Source: Deltaproteobacteria bacterium (lineage in GTDB: Bacteria; Bdellovibrionota; FAC87; UBA2466). Taken from it: a stretch of 64,000 nt of DNA. Positions 51,088 to 59,933 of this stretch are shown here, piece by piece; the stretch's first letter is position 1, and each line of letters opens with the position of its first letter. Made by a program: the position numbers and the translations under genes. Under the pieces are notes generated by a model. It saw only the letters and a program-made list of their open reading frames with translations, was not told the origin of the DNA and searched no databases. The DNA lies in NCBI GenBank assembly GCA_016196825.1, contig JACPWY010000013.1, positions 17,484 through 81,483 on the forward strand, read 5' to 3'.

Positions 51088-53229
51088 TCATGCCGCGAGC
51101 TTTGCTGTCCCACCCCGGCGACGAGAGAAGTAGTAGTTACTCGCGCGTTTCTGCTGGGCAGAGACCGGCAGACAGTTGAGTGCCACACCGACCGGCGCTT
51201 TGGAGAAAACTTTGCAGGTCTGGATCGCTTCCAACATGTCCTTCGGTCGGGTGAGGTATACGCGCGCCACGAGCACCACGAGGTCGGCGATGCCGCACCA
51301 TTGGTGCGCGAGGTTCGATGCGAACAGAGGCGGAGTGTCGATGTAGATGATGTCGTATTCTTTTCGCATCTGCTCGATGAACCGCTCAATGGGTTTCAAA
51401 TAGTTGGGCATGGCGACCGGATCAATTCGGCCGCCGCGGGGGAGGAAGCTCACGCCTTCGTGAATGCTCTTGATGATGATGGATTGCGATTGTGGAAGCT
51501 GGGTGTCGTTCAAAACGGAACGCATGCCGAGGGTGTGATCTTCTTTGAAACCAAAGAACGAGTTCGGATGACTTGTGATCAAGTCACCATCAATCAAAAG
51601 ACTATTCTTACTGGGGGATTGTGACGCAATCGCAAGACTCTGGGCCACTGTGCTTTTTCCTTCGCGAGCGTGGGGCGAGCTCACGATCACAACCGGACAG
51701 CGAATATCCTTCGTCTCTCTCAAGATTCGGTAGTTCATGATCTTGAAGTACTCAAGGCCGAGGTTCGAGAGATCGATGAAGCTTTCACCTTGTTGTGGGC
51801 GCATGTAAGGGATCTTGCCCAAGATCGGCAGATTCAGCCGGTTGGCATCGGTTTCGCTGTCGATACGCGGGCTGATCACCATCAGGAGCAGGGTGGTGAG
51901 AATGACCGCAAAGAGTGAAAAGCTCAACGATCCGTAGAGATGTTTCGAGAGAATCGGCGCGACCCGGAAAGGATTCTGAGAGGGCTCGGCCAGACGGAAG
52001 ATTTCGGCATTGCCGGCGGCCACCTCGATCTCAGCAACCTGCTCCTTCTCGTAAAGATTGGCCAGCAACCTGCGCTTATGCGTGAGCTCAACGTTGAGCC
52101 GATCGTATTCGTGTCGCTGGCTCTGGTACTTTTTTTCCTTCTGCTGGACCTCGGTCATTTCATTTTCAAGGGCCGCAATCCTGAAATCAATGGATGAGAG
52201 TTCGAGTTCGGCCTCCGTCATGCGCTTTCGCACATCCTGGGCCTGGAGTGGATTCTTCAAATAGACCTTGGTCTCGGCTTCGTTGAGGCTCGCCAGCTGA
52301 TTAGAGGCGTTTTGAAGATCGTCCTCGGCCTTTTTCAGACGTTCATCCCTGTCGGGCGCATTGGACTGCTTGGTGAGGTAGATCTGATAACTCAATTCCG
52401 AAACGCGAGCGGTGAGAGCCGTGATGGCGTTGGAGTAGGTGGAGTGCTCGCCGCGTTTGGCCTGCGGGGACTCCATCATGAGCTTTCTCAAGGCGCGATT
52501 GGAGATTCGCTTCTGTTTAAGGTCTCCGAGATCCGCTCGGACCTTTTCAATCCCGTGCCCCTCAACTTTGAGGAGCATAAAGTTCACAAAATCTTCATTG
52601 CGCTTGGCGAATTCGATGAGGTTCGATTCCCGCTCGGCGAGTTGACGTTTGAGGCTTTCAATCTGACGGCTCAAGAACTCTCGTTTCATCACGCTTTCGC
52701 GGCTGCCGATTTCGGGGTAGTAGTTCTGGACCGTGTCCATGAACACCTTGCAAAGAGAGTGTGCAGCCATGGCATTCTGGGCGGTGCACCTGAATCCATA
52801 GATATCGCTGCCACGGTCCCAGGTTAGATTCACAAATTTTCGGAAAAACTCAGCTGGGTAGGCAGTGCCGTTCGGGAAGAAGAGTCTAAGGTGCGCGGGT
52901 TTGCCCTCAGACTGGAAGTGCTCAATGAGGGAGTTGCGCATTCTCTCGAGCACTTCGTTGCTCGTGAGCAACTGCACGAGGTTCTGCTTGCGAGAGTTGC
53001 CGCCGAAGGAGCCTCCTTGCATCATCACCGATTGATAGAGCTGTCGCCTGGAGGAATCGATGAGGAGCGAGCCGGTCGATTCAAACACGCTGGGCGTGCT
53101 ATAGAAGGTGTGGAGGCTCGCACCATAGATAATGGCGACCTCGAGCAAATAGATCCACCAATGCGTCTTAAAATAAGACAACGCCTTGGCAACTATTTGC
53201 AGTTCATTATTGGACGATTCTTGGAACAT
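51088..53229 (-). CDS. Wzc-like capsule/exopolysaccharide co-polymerase with tyrosine kinase domain
   Basis: 713 residues. Wzz-type chain-length domain with membrane helix near residues 25-45 (WWIYLLEVAIIYGASLHTFY), a long periplasmic coiled coil (residues about 175-400), a second helix (FAVILTTLLLMVIS), then a BY-kinase domain: Walker A SSPHAREGKSTVAQSLA, Walker A' LLIDGDL, Walker B IIYIDTPP. The C-terminus has only one Tyr pair (SNYYFS), not the usual Tyr cluster, so autophosphorylation control may differ. It sets polysaccharide chain length at the inner membrane. Confidence 0.9.
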   Translation of the reverse strand: MFQESSNNELQIVAKALSYFKTHWWIYLLEVAIIYGASLHTFYSTPSVFESTGSLLIDSSRRQLYQSVMMQGGSFGGNSRKQNLVQLLTSNEVLERMRNSLIEHFQSEGKPAHLRLFFPNGTAYPAEFFRKFVNLTWDRGSDIYGFRCTAQNAMAAHSLCKVFMDTVQNYYPEIGSRESVMKREFLSRQIESLKRQLAERESNLIEFAKRNEDFVNFMLLKVEGHGIEKVRADLGDLKQKRISNRALRKLMMESPQAKRGEHSTYSNAITALTARVSELSYQIYLTKQSNAPDRDERLKKAEDDLQNASNQLASLNEAETKVYLKNPLQAQDVRKRMTEAELELSSIDFRIAALENEMTEVQQKEKKYQSQRHEYDRLNVELTHKRRLLANLYEKEQVAEIEVAAGNAEIFRLAEPSQNPFRVAPILSKHLYGSLSFSLFAVILTTLLLMVISPRIDSETDANRLNLPILGKIPYMRPQQGESFIDLSNLGLEYFKIMNYRILRETKDIRCPVVIVSSPHAREGKSTVAQSLAIASQSPSKNSLLIDGDLITSHPNSFFGFKEDHTLGMRSVLNDTQLPQSQSIIIKSIHEGVSFLPRGGRIDPVAMPNYLKPIERFIEQMRKEYDIIYIDTPPLFASNLAHQWCGIADLVVLVARVYLTRPKDMLEAIQTCKVFSKAPVGVALNCLPVSAQQKRASNYYFSRRRGGTAKLAA

Positions 53230-53387
53230 AGATACGGGCTGGTTTTCCTGCCATGCAACTCTTCGGCAGATTGTGAAGGAAATGTGAGTGAAATCTTACA
53301 TTTTGGAAGCGCCGCGTGAAGTCATTGGTTTTTCAGCCCTCTGAAGGGCCCTGAAGACGGTACAATGTGTTTGAAACGAGGTGGGGA

Positions 53388-53705
53388 ATGATTCGGCCGG
53401 AGGACCTTGAGATTGTGCACGTCCGGGGGAGTGGGCCCGGTGGCCAAAACAGAAACAAACGATGGACCGGAGTAAGGGTGACCCATTTGCCGACGGGAAT
53501 CGTTGTCATGGCGACGGAAAGGCGATCACAGTCTCAAAATTTGGCAGCGGCGATGGAGCGGCTCGAAGACAGGTTACGGATTCTTTTTACAGTGAAGAAA
53601 AAGAGGGTGAAAACCCGACCCAAGAAAGGCGCGATCGAACGCCGACTCGAGTCCAAGCGCCGACAGGGCTCAAAAAAAACCGATCGCCGATTCCCATCCG
53701 ACTGA
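53388..53705 (+). CDS. Small GGQ-domain release-factor-like protein
   Basis: About 105 residues from ATG 53388 (AGGTGG 4 nt upstream; GTG 53367 possible). VRGSGPGGQNRNKRWTGVRV holds the GGQ motif that triggers peptidyl-tRNA hydrolysis, and HLPTGIVVMATERRSQSQN resembles RF1/RF2 more than ArfB. The basic tail (KKKRVKTRPKKGAIERRLES) fits the mRNA channel as in ArfB/ICT1. There is no codon-recognition domain. Likely a ribosome rescue or RF-like factor. Confidence 0.82.
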   Translation: MIRPEDLEIVHVRGSGPGGQNRNKRWTGVRVTHLPTGIVVMATERRSQSQNLAAAMERLEDRLRILFTVKKKRVKTRPKKGAIERRLESKRRQGSKKTDRRFPSD

Positions 53706-53864
53706 GTTCCCAAAAAAAGGTAAAAAGGTACGGACTTCCTTATGAGGAATAGTTTCCTTGAAAGGAAGTTCATACATTTTTGGGCTAGCATCGCTCTCAA
53801 TCATCAAACGTAATAGAAGTTATACGACACTAATTCTTGATTCCATAATTCATAACCACAACGC

Positions 53865-55142
53865 CTAAAACCGCGCAAAAACCTCAATTCCAGTCACCAA
53901 TTCCATTCTACCTTCGGGGACCTTGACTTGTTTCACGCTGAAATAGTGAACCTTTCCGTCGCGTACGTTCAGCATCAGGGTGTGGAATGGGTTGTAGCAA
54001 TCTTTGTCTTCACCACACAGGAAAGGGATCGTCGTCGGATGCTCGACGTTTAGATTCGTCACATAGACCGCGGTCATCTTCCCGTGGTGGTAGACCGGGC
54101 GAAAGTAACCCTTTAGCCCAGTGGCGAGTGTGCCCTGATATCGTCCTGTGCGCAGAACAGTGGCGGCAAAGGGATCTCCCGGTGTTGGCAGAGGAGGGGC
54201 GGGAGGGCGCGGCTCCTTCAGAGCAAACCGCTCCACCGTCTCTCCGCGCGCGAGCGCGAACACATCTTGGGTGTTTTGGCTCGACATATTACTCAGCTCA
54301 TTCTTGGCCCACCAACCGTCCAACCGGATTTCAAGTTCGAACGAGTTCTTGACGAGATGAGCGATCCACGGATTCCCTACTATCAAACCAATCGCTGAAA
54401 CGGGGAGCCTCACCGTTCGATCGTCTGTGTAAACTTGGGAAACAACGGCCACAACCTCTCCCTGGGAGTTATAGACCGCCGAGCCAGAATCCCCCGGGAG
54501 TCCTATGGCCACAACCTCTTCCTTGGTCTCCTCGGGGTTGTAATCGTCGTAAACGTATCTTTTCGAGGTGGTGATGACGCCACCCTTATTGTCGACAACC
54601 TGGGATCGTCCCCAACCCAAAACCCCGGAGCCGGGATTGGATACATCTCGCTTGCGGGCGGTGTGGAGGTTGTTGCATCCAAATCCGCCTAGGAAAATTT
54701 CGTCGCCCTTTTGCGGCAGCGTCGTCGCAATTCGGGGGTACTTTGTAGCCCCAAGAAAACGGCCTGTCCCCGCCGGAAATCGGACGATGGCGAAGTCGTA
54801 GGCGCTCCCGACCTTTGTCATGTCTGGATTGTAGTACGCGACCTCCGCCTCGATTCCATCGATATTAACGCCCCCTGTCGGGTTGTTCGGATCGATGCAG
54901 TGACGAACTGTTGCCACGTCGGTGTCGGAAATGAGTGTGCCCGTGCAGGCGTAGGACCCATTTTGTGTGAGGGCAACCGTTATGCCCTCATCGAGCCCCA
55001 GTTTCTCTCGAATGGTTTGGTTGAGGGTTCGGTCGCTCACCCCCAGCGATAAAATGGCTATCGGGATTATCGGGGGAAGGGCCTGTGTTGAGCTTGCCGC
55101 TAACACTGAGACAACAATCCACTTGAATCCGGAATTGACCAT
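53865..55142 (-). CDS. Secreted trypsin-like serine protease with C-terminal domain
   Basis: About 425 residues from ATG 55142 with GGGGGA upstream. Signal peptide (FKWIVVSVLAASSTQA). Catalytic triad visible: His in VATVRHCID, Asp in YDFAIVRF, Ser in GLPGDSGSAVYN (S1 fold). The extra C-terminal region of about 170 residues is strand-rich (TGRYQGTLATGLKGYFRPV) and may bind a surface or act as a propeptide. Predation-type secreted protease is plausible in this lineage. Confidence 0.85.
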   Translation of the reverse strand: MVNSGFKWIVVSVLAASSTQALPPIIPIAILSLGVSDRTLNQTIREKLGLDEGITVALTQNGSYACTGTLISDTDVATVRHCIDPNNPTGGVNIDGIEAEVAYYNPDMTKVGSAYDFAIVRFPAGTGRFLGATKYPRIATTLPQKGDEIFLGGFGCNNLHTARKRDVSNPGSGVLGWGRSQVVDNKGGVITTSKRYVYDDYNPEETKEEVVAIGLPGDSGSAVYNSQGEVVAVVSQVYTDDRTVRLPVSAIGLIVGNPWIAHLVKNSFELEIRLDGWWAKNELSNMSSQNTQDVFALARGETVERFALKEPRPPAPPLPTPGDPFAATVLRTGRYQGTLATGLKGYFRPVYHHGKMTAVYVTNLNVEHPTTIPFLCGEDKDCYNPFHTLMLNVRDGKVHYFSVKQVKVPEGRMELVTGIEVFARF

Positions 55143-55253
55143 TGTTCCCCCTTTAGAACGACAGACTTTCAGCGCTAGCAATTTGTGATGCATCGCGTCA
55201 ATTACGATCTTTGGAGATTGGATAACGTGCCGGGGCAATTCAACTTTTTCGGA

Positions 55254-55259
55254 TATAAT
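55254..55259 (+). promoter_or_regulatory. -10 box abutting the start of the coiled-coil protein gene
   Basis: TATAAT with 6 nt before ATG 55266, the same spacing as at 51049-51054; no ribosome binding site. Suggests a leaderless transcript. Confidence 0.4.
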
Positions 55260-55265
55260 AAATAC

Positions 55266-55757
55266 ATGGATGCTATCGCCAGGATCCTCCACGGCTCTTA
55301 CGCATACCTCCTGATTTTTGAGATACTTCTCGTGGCGGGCCTTTCGCTAATCGCCTTGTCACTGCTGGTGCGCAGAATCAAAGGGAGGAGTCAGCCCGAG
55401 GAGACGGCGCCAGGCGTCTCCCTCGATGAGGTCAACACTCTCCGAGAGCAGATTCGATCACTTGAGACGACAAAGGCGGAGTTGGAGAAGGCCAAATCGG
55501 AGGCGCCTGATGCTCCGGAGACCGACGCGAAGTTGGTCGAGGTCAATCGCACGCTCACGGACAAGGTGAAGTATCTCGAGGCCAAACTCCTCGAATACGA
55601 GATTCTCCAGGAGGAGATCGGAAGCCTGTCCACCCTTAAGGTCGAGAATGAGAAGCTGCGCGAGACCCTGGTGGCACTCCAGAAAGCCCAGGCCGAGGAG
55701 CCGGGGACGCTCGAAGAGCCTGTGGCTGGGGACGCCGAAGCGGGCCCAAAACCATAA
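55266..55757 (+). CDS. Membrane-anchored coiled-coil protein
   Basis: About 163 residues from ATG 55266. One membrane helix (LLIFEILLVAGLSLIALSLLV) followed by a long heptad coiled coil (residues about 50-150; VNTLREQIRSLETTKAELEK) with an acidic tail. No domain recognised; probably a structural or tethering protein. No ribosome binding site precedes the ATG. Confidence 0.65.
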   Translation: MDAIARILHGSYAYLLIFEILLVAGLSLIALSLLVRRIKGRSQPEETAPGVSLDEVNTLREQIRSLETTKAELEKAKSEAPDAPETDAKLVEVNRTLTDKVKYLEAKLLEYEILQEEIGSLSTLKVENEKLRETLVALQKAQAEEPGTLEEPVAGDAEAGPKP

Positions 55758-55781
55758 CAATTTATTTTGAGCCGGCTGCTC

Positions 55782-56510
55782 CTACGGTTTGGGAGGCACG
55801 AGATTCGTATAAACCCGATTCACCGCCTGGCCACCCGAGGAACGGACATGAACGAGATGCCTTCCCAAAGACATTGGCGGAAGCACCTTCTCGACACTGA
55901 ATCGCTCATCCACATTCTTGCAGGCAGCGCCGTTGGGGCCGGTAGCCGTCTTTTTGATTAACGGACGAATTTCGATCGACTTCCCATTCACGGTGCTGGC
56001 ACGAATCTCATCGAACTCAAGGCACGTGTTGATGCGAGGCCCCTTCAGAACCGCGACTTGAGCATTATCCTTTTGGGTCACTTCCACCGCATCCACGGTT
56101 GCATAGTTGTAATCGTCGATACCTGTTTCGGGTTTGGCCTCTTCGACTACAAAGAGCTCTTTCGGTGAGCCGGCGCGGGCAACGGCGACATAATCCGAGC
56201 CGGCCTTGAGTTGGCCCAGTTTCACCTCTTGTGTGAAGGGCACGGCGAACGGAAGACAATTGCCCGCCACCTTGTGCATGTTGGCGCGGATGGAGAACGT
56301 CTTGGAGTCCACTCGCTCCACGTCGGGCTGATCCAGGCGATAGCAGGTGTCGGGCATCACACCATCGATCACCACCAAAACATCGGGATCATTGCTGTCG
56401 AAGCCCACCGGAACGAACAGATACCGTATTTCGGCATCGAAATATTCGGTCTGCGGTTTGTCGGCCATTGCCACGGAAACGAAGAAAGAAAGAATAACAA
56501 CTAAACGCAT
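55782..56510 (-). CDS. Hypothetical exported protein
   Basis: 242 residues with SD GGGAGGTG and signal peptide MRLVVILSFFVSVAMA. The mature part is strand-rich with two similar halves (DTCYRLDQPDVERVDSKTFS and NTCLEFDEIRASTVNGKSIE), each holding one Cys, suggesting a duplicated beta-sandwich. No family recognised. Ends 24 bp from the convergent coiled-coil gene. Confidence 0.7.
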   Translation of the reverse strand: MRLVVILSFFVSVAMADKPQTEYFDAEIRYLFVPVGFDSNDPDVLVVIDGVMPDTCYRLDQPDVERVDSKTFSIRANMHKVAGNCLPFAVPFTQEVKLGQLKAGSDYVAVARAGSPKELFVVEEAKPETGIDDYNYATVDAVEVTQKDNAQVAVLKGPRINTCLEFDEIRASTVNGKSIEIRPLIKKTATGPNGAACKNVDERFSVEKVLPPMSLGRHLVHVRSSGGQAVNRVYTNLVPPKP

Positions 56511-56582
56511 GGATCACCTCCCAGCCAATTGAACTCGGTGTAGTGCTCGGACACGGTAATGGCAAGGATCAGAAATGGGACA

Positions 56583-57062
56583 TTAGGGCCCCTGCGCGAG
56601 GGCCCTTTCCATTGAGAGGATGTGGTCGATCCGGTAAAGAAGCAGGCGCTCCTCGAGACCATCGGACGGGTAGGGCGTCCAGCCTGTGTAAAAGTCCTGA
56701 AATTTTTCAAGCTCCTTTACCACGCGGATGCGCACCATGTTTTTGTTGTCGCTCGTTTCTAGGCGGCCAAAGCTAAATTTCATCGAGTAGCGGAATCGTT
56801 CGGGCAACTGGATGGGCTCTGGGTGGGAGAACAGCATTTCGTTGTACGGGCCGTTGACCATCTCGCTGTGGATCTTGCCAGCGTCCTTATTGCTAAGCTT
56901 GAGAGGGTAATCGTTAAGCGCTTTGAGCGTTGCCAACCAGACATCGTCGTAGGTGCCGGCAAAAAGTCGGGTGGCAAACGGCTCGGCCGAGGGCTGCATC
57001 GAGGCGCACCCGACCATGAGTCCGGTGATGAGAATCAGAACACCTTTTAGAATTGTGTTCAT
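56583..57062 (-). CDS. Hypothetical lipoprotein
   Basis: 159 residues. Lipobox LMVGC in a normal lipoprotein signal peptide (MNTILKGVLILITGLMVGC). The mature domain (GTYDDVWLATLKALNDYPLK, KNMVRIRVVKELEKFQDFY) looks like a small alpha/beta BamC-like or DUF-type lipoprotein fold; homology not certain. Confidence 0.72.
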   Translation of the reverse strand: MNTILKGVLILITGLMVGCASMQPSAEPFATRLFAGTYDDVWLATLKALNDYPLKLSNKDAGKIHSEMVNGPYNEMLFSHPEPIQLPERFRYSMKFSFGRLETSDNKNMVRIRVVKELEKFQDFYTGWTPYPSDGLEERLLLYRIDHILSMERALAQGP

Positions 57063-57251
57063 GGCAGCGGCTCCAAACGGCTCGAATCAGTCTATTATTC
57101 CAGTCTATCTTCTTGTAAGCAAAGGAAAATCCCCGACTGAGAGAATGGGCCGGTGGGTGAGCCGGAAATGGTGGACACTGTCGATAAAGGCCGGTATGAC
57201 TCGCAGTGACTGCGTCGCATTGATGTGCGCGCTTTTTTTAGGGGGATCTTG

Positions 57252-58091
57252 ATGCTCCGCACTCTCTTTGCACTCGCTCTTGGAATTGCCGTCACCGTTC
57301 AGGGGGCGCCCGAGCCCGAGGCCCTTGCGAAGCTGGAAGGTTGGGAAGGCATTTACGACACGAAGGTCGCCTGTCTTGAGAGTTTCTCCGGCGACGATCT
57401 TTGTAAGAAGGTCGCCGAAATGGTGGATTTTTCGACGGTGGTGTTGACCTCGAATACCACCTACCTAATGATGTCAAAGGCTGGGAATGATTGGCCCTTC
57501 TACGGATTTCGGGTGGCGCTGGAACCGGGCGGCGATAGCGTCTCTGGGACAACACCGAGTAACGCGGCCATCGAGATTCGCATGGCTCGAAATGCCGAGA
57601 ACGGTCAGCTCTCGGGCAACATTCGCGATCCCCGTTTTCCGACGGATCTGAAAATTATAGCCACTCCGAGGAAACTGGCGGTGAAGATTCCGTTCTCACG
57701 CCTCTACGGCCATAGAATGGCTGGTGAGCCTCTTTCGGTGGATGAAGTGATCGGCAACTACACCGGTAAGGCCTATGGCGCGGATGCTCGCGTAATCCTG
57801 AAGGAGTCGGCACTTTCGACAGAGGCGCGTCTGCTTTCGGCCAGTTTCATTCGGCAAAAGGATCAGTCGATTGAACTTTTCACGGAAATCACGCTCGACT
57901 CGGTCCGCGGATTGGTTTCCCTAGTTCAATATGATGCCGGGCTTCCGAACCGGAAATGGGTACTCGTATATCGTCGAGATGACATCACCTTTCAGCCGTC
58001 GCTTCTCGGCACGGCAGTGAATCTGCGCCGCGGAATCGCCTACGATGTTGCCGTCGACAAGGATGGCTCTCCTGGGGATCCACAGAACTAA
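57252..58091 (+). CDS. Hypothetical exported protein
   Basis: 279 residues from ATG 57252 (SD GGGGGA). Signal peptide MLRTLFALALGIAVTVQG. Mature part mostly beta-strands (SGNIRDPRFPTDLKIIATPR, ADARVILKESALSTEARLLS), two Cys near the start (KVACLESFSGDDLC) likely disulfide-bonded. Looks like a lipid- or ligand-binding beta protein; family unknown. Confidence 0.68.
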   Translation: MLRTLFALALGIAVTVQGAPEPEALAKLEGWEGIYDTKVACLESFSGDDLCKKVAEMVDFSTVVLTSNTTYLMMSKAGNDWPFYGFRVALEPGGDSVSGTTPSNAAIEIRMARNAENGQLSGNIRDPRFPTDLKIIATPRKLAVKIPFSRLYGHRMAGEPLSVDEVIGNYTGKAYGADARVILKESALSTEARLLSASFIRQKDQSIELFTEITLDSVRGLVSLVQYDAGLPNRKWVLVYRRDDITFQPSLLGTAVNLRRGIAYDVAVDKDGSPGDPQN

Positions 58092-58098
58092 TCTCTCC

Positions 58099-58917
58099 TT
58101 AAGCGTCTAGAAAAGTCTGAAGCCAAACGACTACGTCTGCGTTGGTCAGAACGTCGGCTGGAAGCGTCTGTTTGAAGCGCTTGTTGGCGCGGTTGCCTAT
58201 GGATTTGATCTCCGTCGGATCGACCTGGGAATGGATTCCCAGTGAATCGATGTCGACCGCGAGCAGGGAAGAATAGGACGCGTGGGCGAGCTTCGACATG
58301 GGCGAGAAATAGCCGATGGCCTCGCGGAGGGTGCCAAAATTTTGGGTGGGGAGATTGTCGAGAATATCCCCCAGAAAGTAATCCCGCAGAGCCATATAGC
58401 GCCCCGTGAGGAAGACGTAGGTGGTGAGCTCGAAGCGTCCTTTGCGGGTAATCTGTGCATCCTCAATCTGCGCCACTTTTTCGGAAGATGTGAACGCACC
58501 GAGAAGACTCATAGCTACGATAGAGGCGATCCGGAATTCCTTCTCTGTGTCGGGGGAGAGAATGGCGTCGGTATAGAGAAGGTGGGCAGTCTGGATCATC
58601 TCAAGGGGGCTTGCCTCATTCGCGAAGGCCTGCGCGTAGGGCATCATTCGGACAGGTGGGGCGAGAACAGCCGTGTTGCGCGGGGAAAGCATTTGTTCCA
58701 GCGCGACCGTGAGCACCTGGAGATGAACTCCGTTGGCCGTCTTCTCCATGAGGTCGTTCAGAGACTGTGTGAGCTTCTCGGTGCGTTCGAGTTCCCGTCT
58801 AATCTCCTCTTGGGTGGAGTTGCCGGCCTGGACCGCGGTCTTGGTCTCTTGAGCAAGGGTCTCCACTCCGCAGCCGGCCAGGAAAAGGCTGAACACGAAA
58901 ACGAGAACGACCTCCAT
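58099..58917 (-). CDS. Hypothetical lipoprotein, mostly helical
   Basis: 272 residues, SD GGAGG before the ATG. Lipobox LFLAGC. Starts with a coiled-coil-like segment (STQEEIRRELERTEKLTQSL) then a helical domain. No family recognised. Converges with the exported protein gene (7 bp gap). Palindromic element 3 lies about 40 bp upstream of its start. Confidence 0.68.
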   Translation of the reverse strand: MEVVLVFVFSLFLAGCGVETLAQETKTAVQAGNSTQEEIRRELERTEKLTQSLNDLMEKTANGVHLQVLTVALEQMLSPRNTAVLAPPVRMMPYAQAFANEASPLEMIQTAHLLYTDAILSPDTEKEFRIASIVAMSLLGAFTSSEKVAQIEDAQITRKGRFELTTYVFLTGRYMALRDYFLGDILDNLPTQNFGTLREAIGYFSPMSKLAHASYSSLLAVDIDSLGIHSQVDPTEIKSIGNRANKRFKQTLPADVLTNADVVVWLQTFLDA

Positions 58918-58957
58918 AGGAAGCCTCCTTTATGAAGTGCCTAACCGCGCACTCTTA

Positions 58958-59132
58958 GACCCTATCCCAGAATCCATTCTACTCGGAACGGCCAAAGTAA
59001 CTCGGCTCTTCGTCCTCCGCGCTCGCCTCCTCGACGTGCCCAGAGGGCACGCCTCCGGGGGCTCGCTTGTGCGTCCTCGATCCGAGTTACTTTGGCTCGT
59101 TCCTCCCTAAGAATGGATTCTGGGATAGGGTC
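58958..59132. repeat. Palindromic repeat element, copy 3
   Basis: Outer arms of 23 bp (58958-58980 and 59110-59132) and inner arms of 14 bp (58992-59005 and 59082-59095), all perfect inverted repeats; core 59010-59079 with the same GTGCCC-aga-GGGCAC hairpin as copy 2. The right half forms the 3' end of the gene at 59087. Flanks are TTAG on the left and GTAG on the right. Confidence 0.92.
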
Positions 59133-59791
59133 GTAGTGAAACGTTTGCCCTTGCCCGAAAGCCAGTGCTTCAAACTGGCCATGCCACTATCGACGGGAAC
59201 GCCGAACCAGACTTGCCAGAATTGATACGCGAGATCTTCGGAGTGGTTGCTTGTCACGCCGCCCGGGGCCTCGAGATACAGCGCTTCGAGGCGCCTTCCG
59301 TTTGCCAGACCCACCAGTTTGGTCATGTCGCCACGGGAGATATCGAAATTGAGATCGTTGAGCGATTTGGCGATGTGGGGATCGGCGGTGTCGACTCCGT
59401 TGGCCGTCAGCATCTCATCGAAGGCGTTTCTAACCTGATCGGCCGAGAGGTTTCTGACGTAGGTGAAGTGGATAGCCATCGTCTTGCGCTCTTTGATGTC
59501 GTTCATCGGGTGCTCCTTGTCGGCAAAGCCGGTGGGGCAGTCGATGAAACTTTGGGCGTAGTAGACATTGGCGCTGATGAATCCGACCTGTTTGGTGTAT
59601 CGGCCGGATCCGGTCAAATACACGGGTGTGTATTCAGCCCCTTCTTGCGGAATGTTGACGAGCGCCGAGCCGTAGATAGGTATTTGTATTTTATCAAGGA
59701 CTGCAGTTGCGGTCGGCGATCCCGAAAACTGCAGGATCGACGCGTGAAGAAGCGGACAAGCTAGTGCCGTAGAGAGTAGTAGCGTTTTCAT
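59087..59791 (-). CDS. Exported chalcone-isomerase-like protein, C-terminus altered by repeat element
   Basis: 234 residues with signal peptide MKTLLLSTALACPLLHA. LTGSGRYTKQVGFISANVYY followed by AQSF, and MAIHFTYVRNLSADQVRNAF, then VWFGVPVDSGMASLKHWLSG are in the order seen in bacterial chalcone isomerase-like (Chalcone_3) periplasmic proteins, which probably bind fatty acids rather than flavonoids. The last about 15 residues (TLSQNPFLGRNEPK) are encoded by the right half of palindromic element 3, so the original C-terminus was replaced. Confidence 0.68.
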   Translation of the reverse strand: MKTLLLSTALACPLLHASILQFSGSPTATAVLDKIQIPIYGSALVNIPQEGAEYTPVYLTGSGRYTKQVGFISANVYYAQSFIDCPTGFADKEHPMNDIKERKTMAIHFTYVRNLSADQVRNAFDEMLTANGVDTADPHIAKSLNDLNFDISRGDMTKLVGLANGRRLEALYLEAPGGVTSNHSEDLAYQFWQVWFGVPVDSGMASLKHWLSGKGKRFTTTLSQNPFLGRNEPK

Positions 59792-59933
59792 ATCCCCCCC
59801 ATCCTTTCCCGATTGGAATGATTCCTATCGGGCCCCTTTAAGGTGTTGTGAGACCGAAAACTCAAATTATTCATTTCATTATACCTGCTATCGACGAAAG
59901 AAAGAACTCTGTAGACGGTAGGCCTTGAGGGGA

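Noticed and set aside
53733..53770. Inverted repeat ACTTCCTT/AAGGAAGT after the GGQ gene as a terminator
   Set aside because: A loop of about 20 nt with a weak A/T-rich stem; too weak to call, though a T run follows shortly after.
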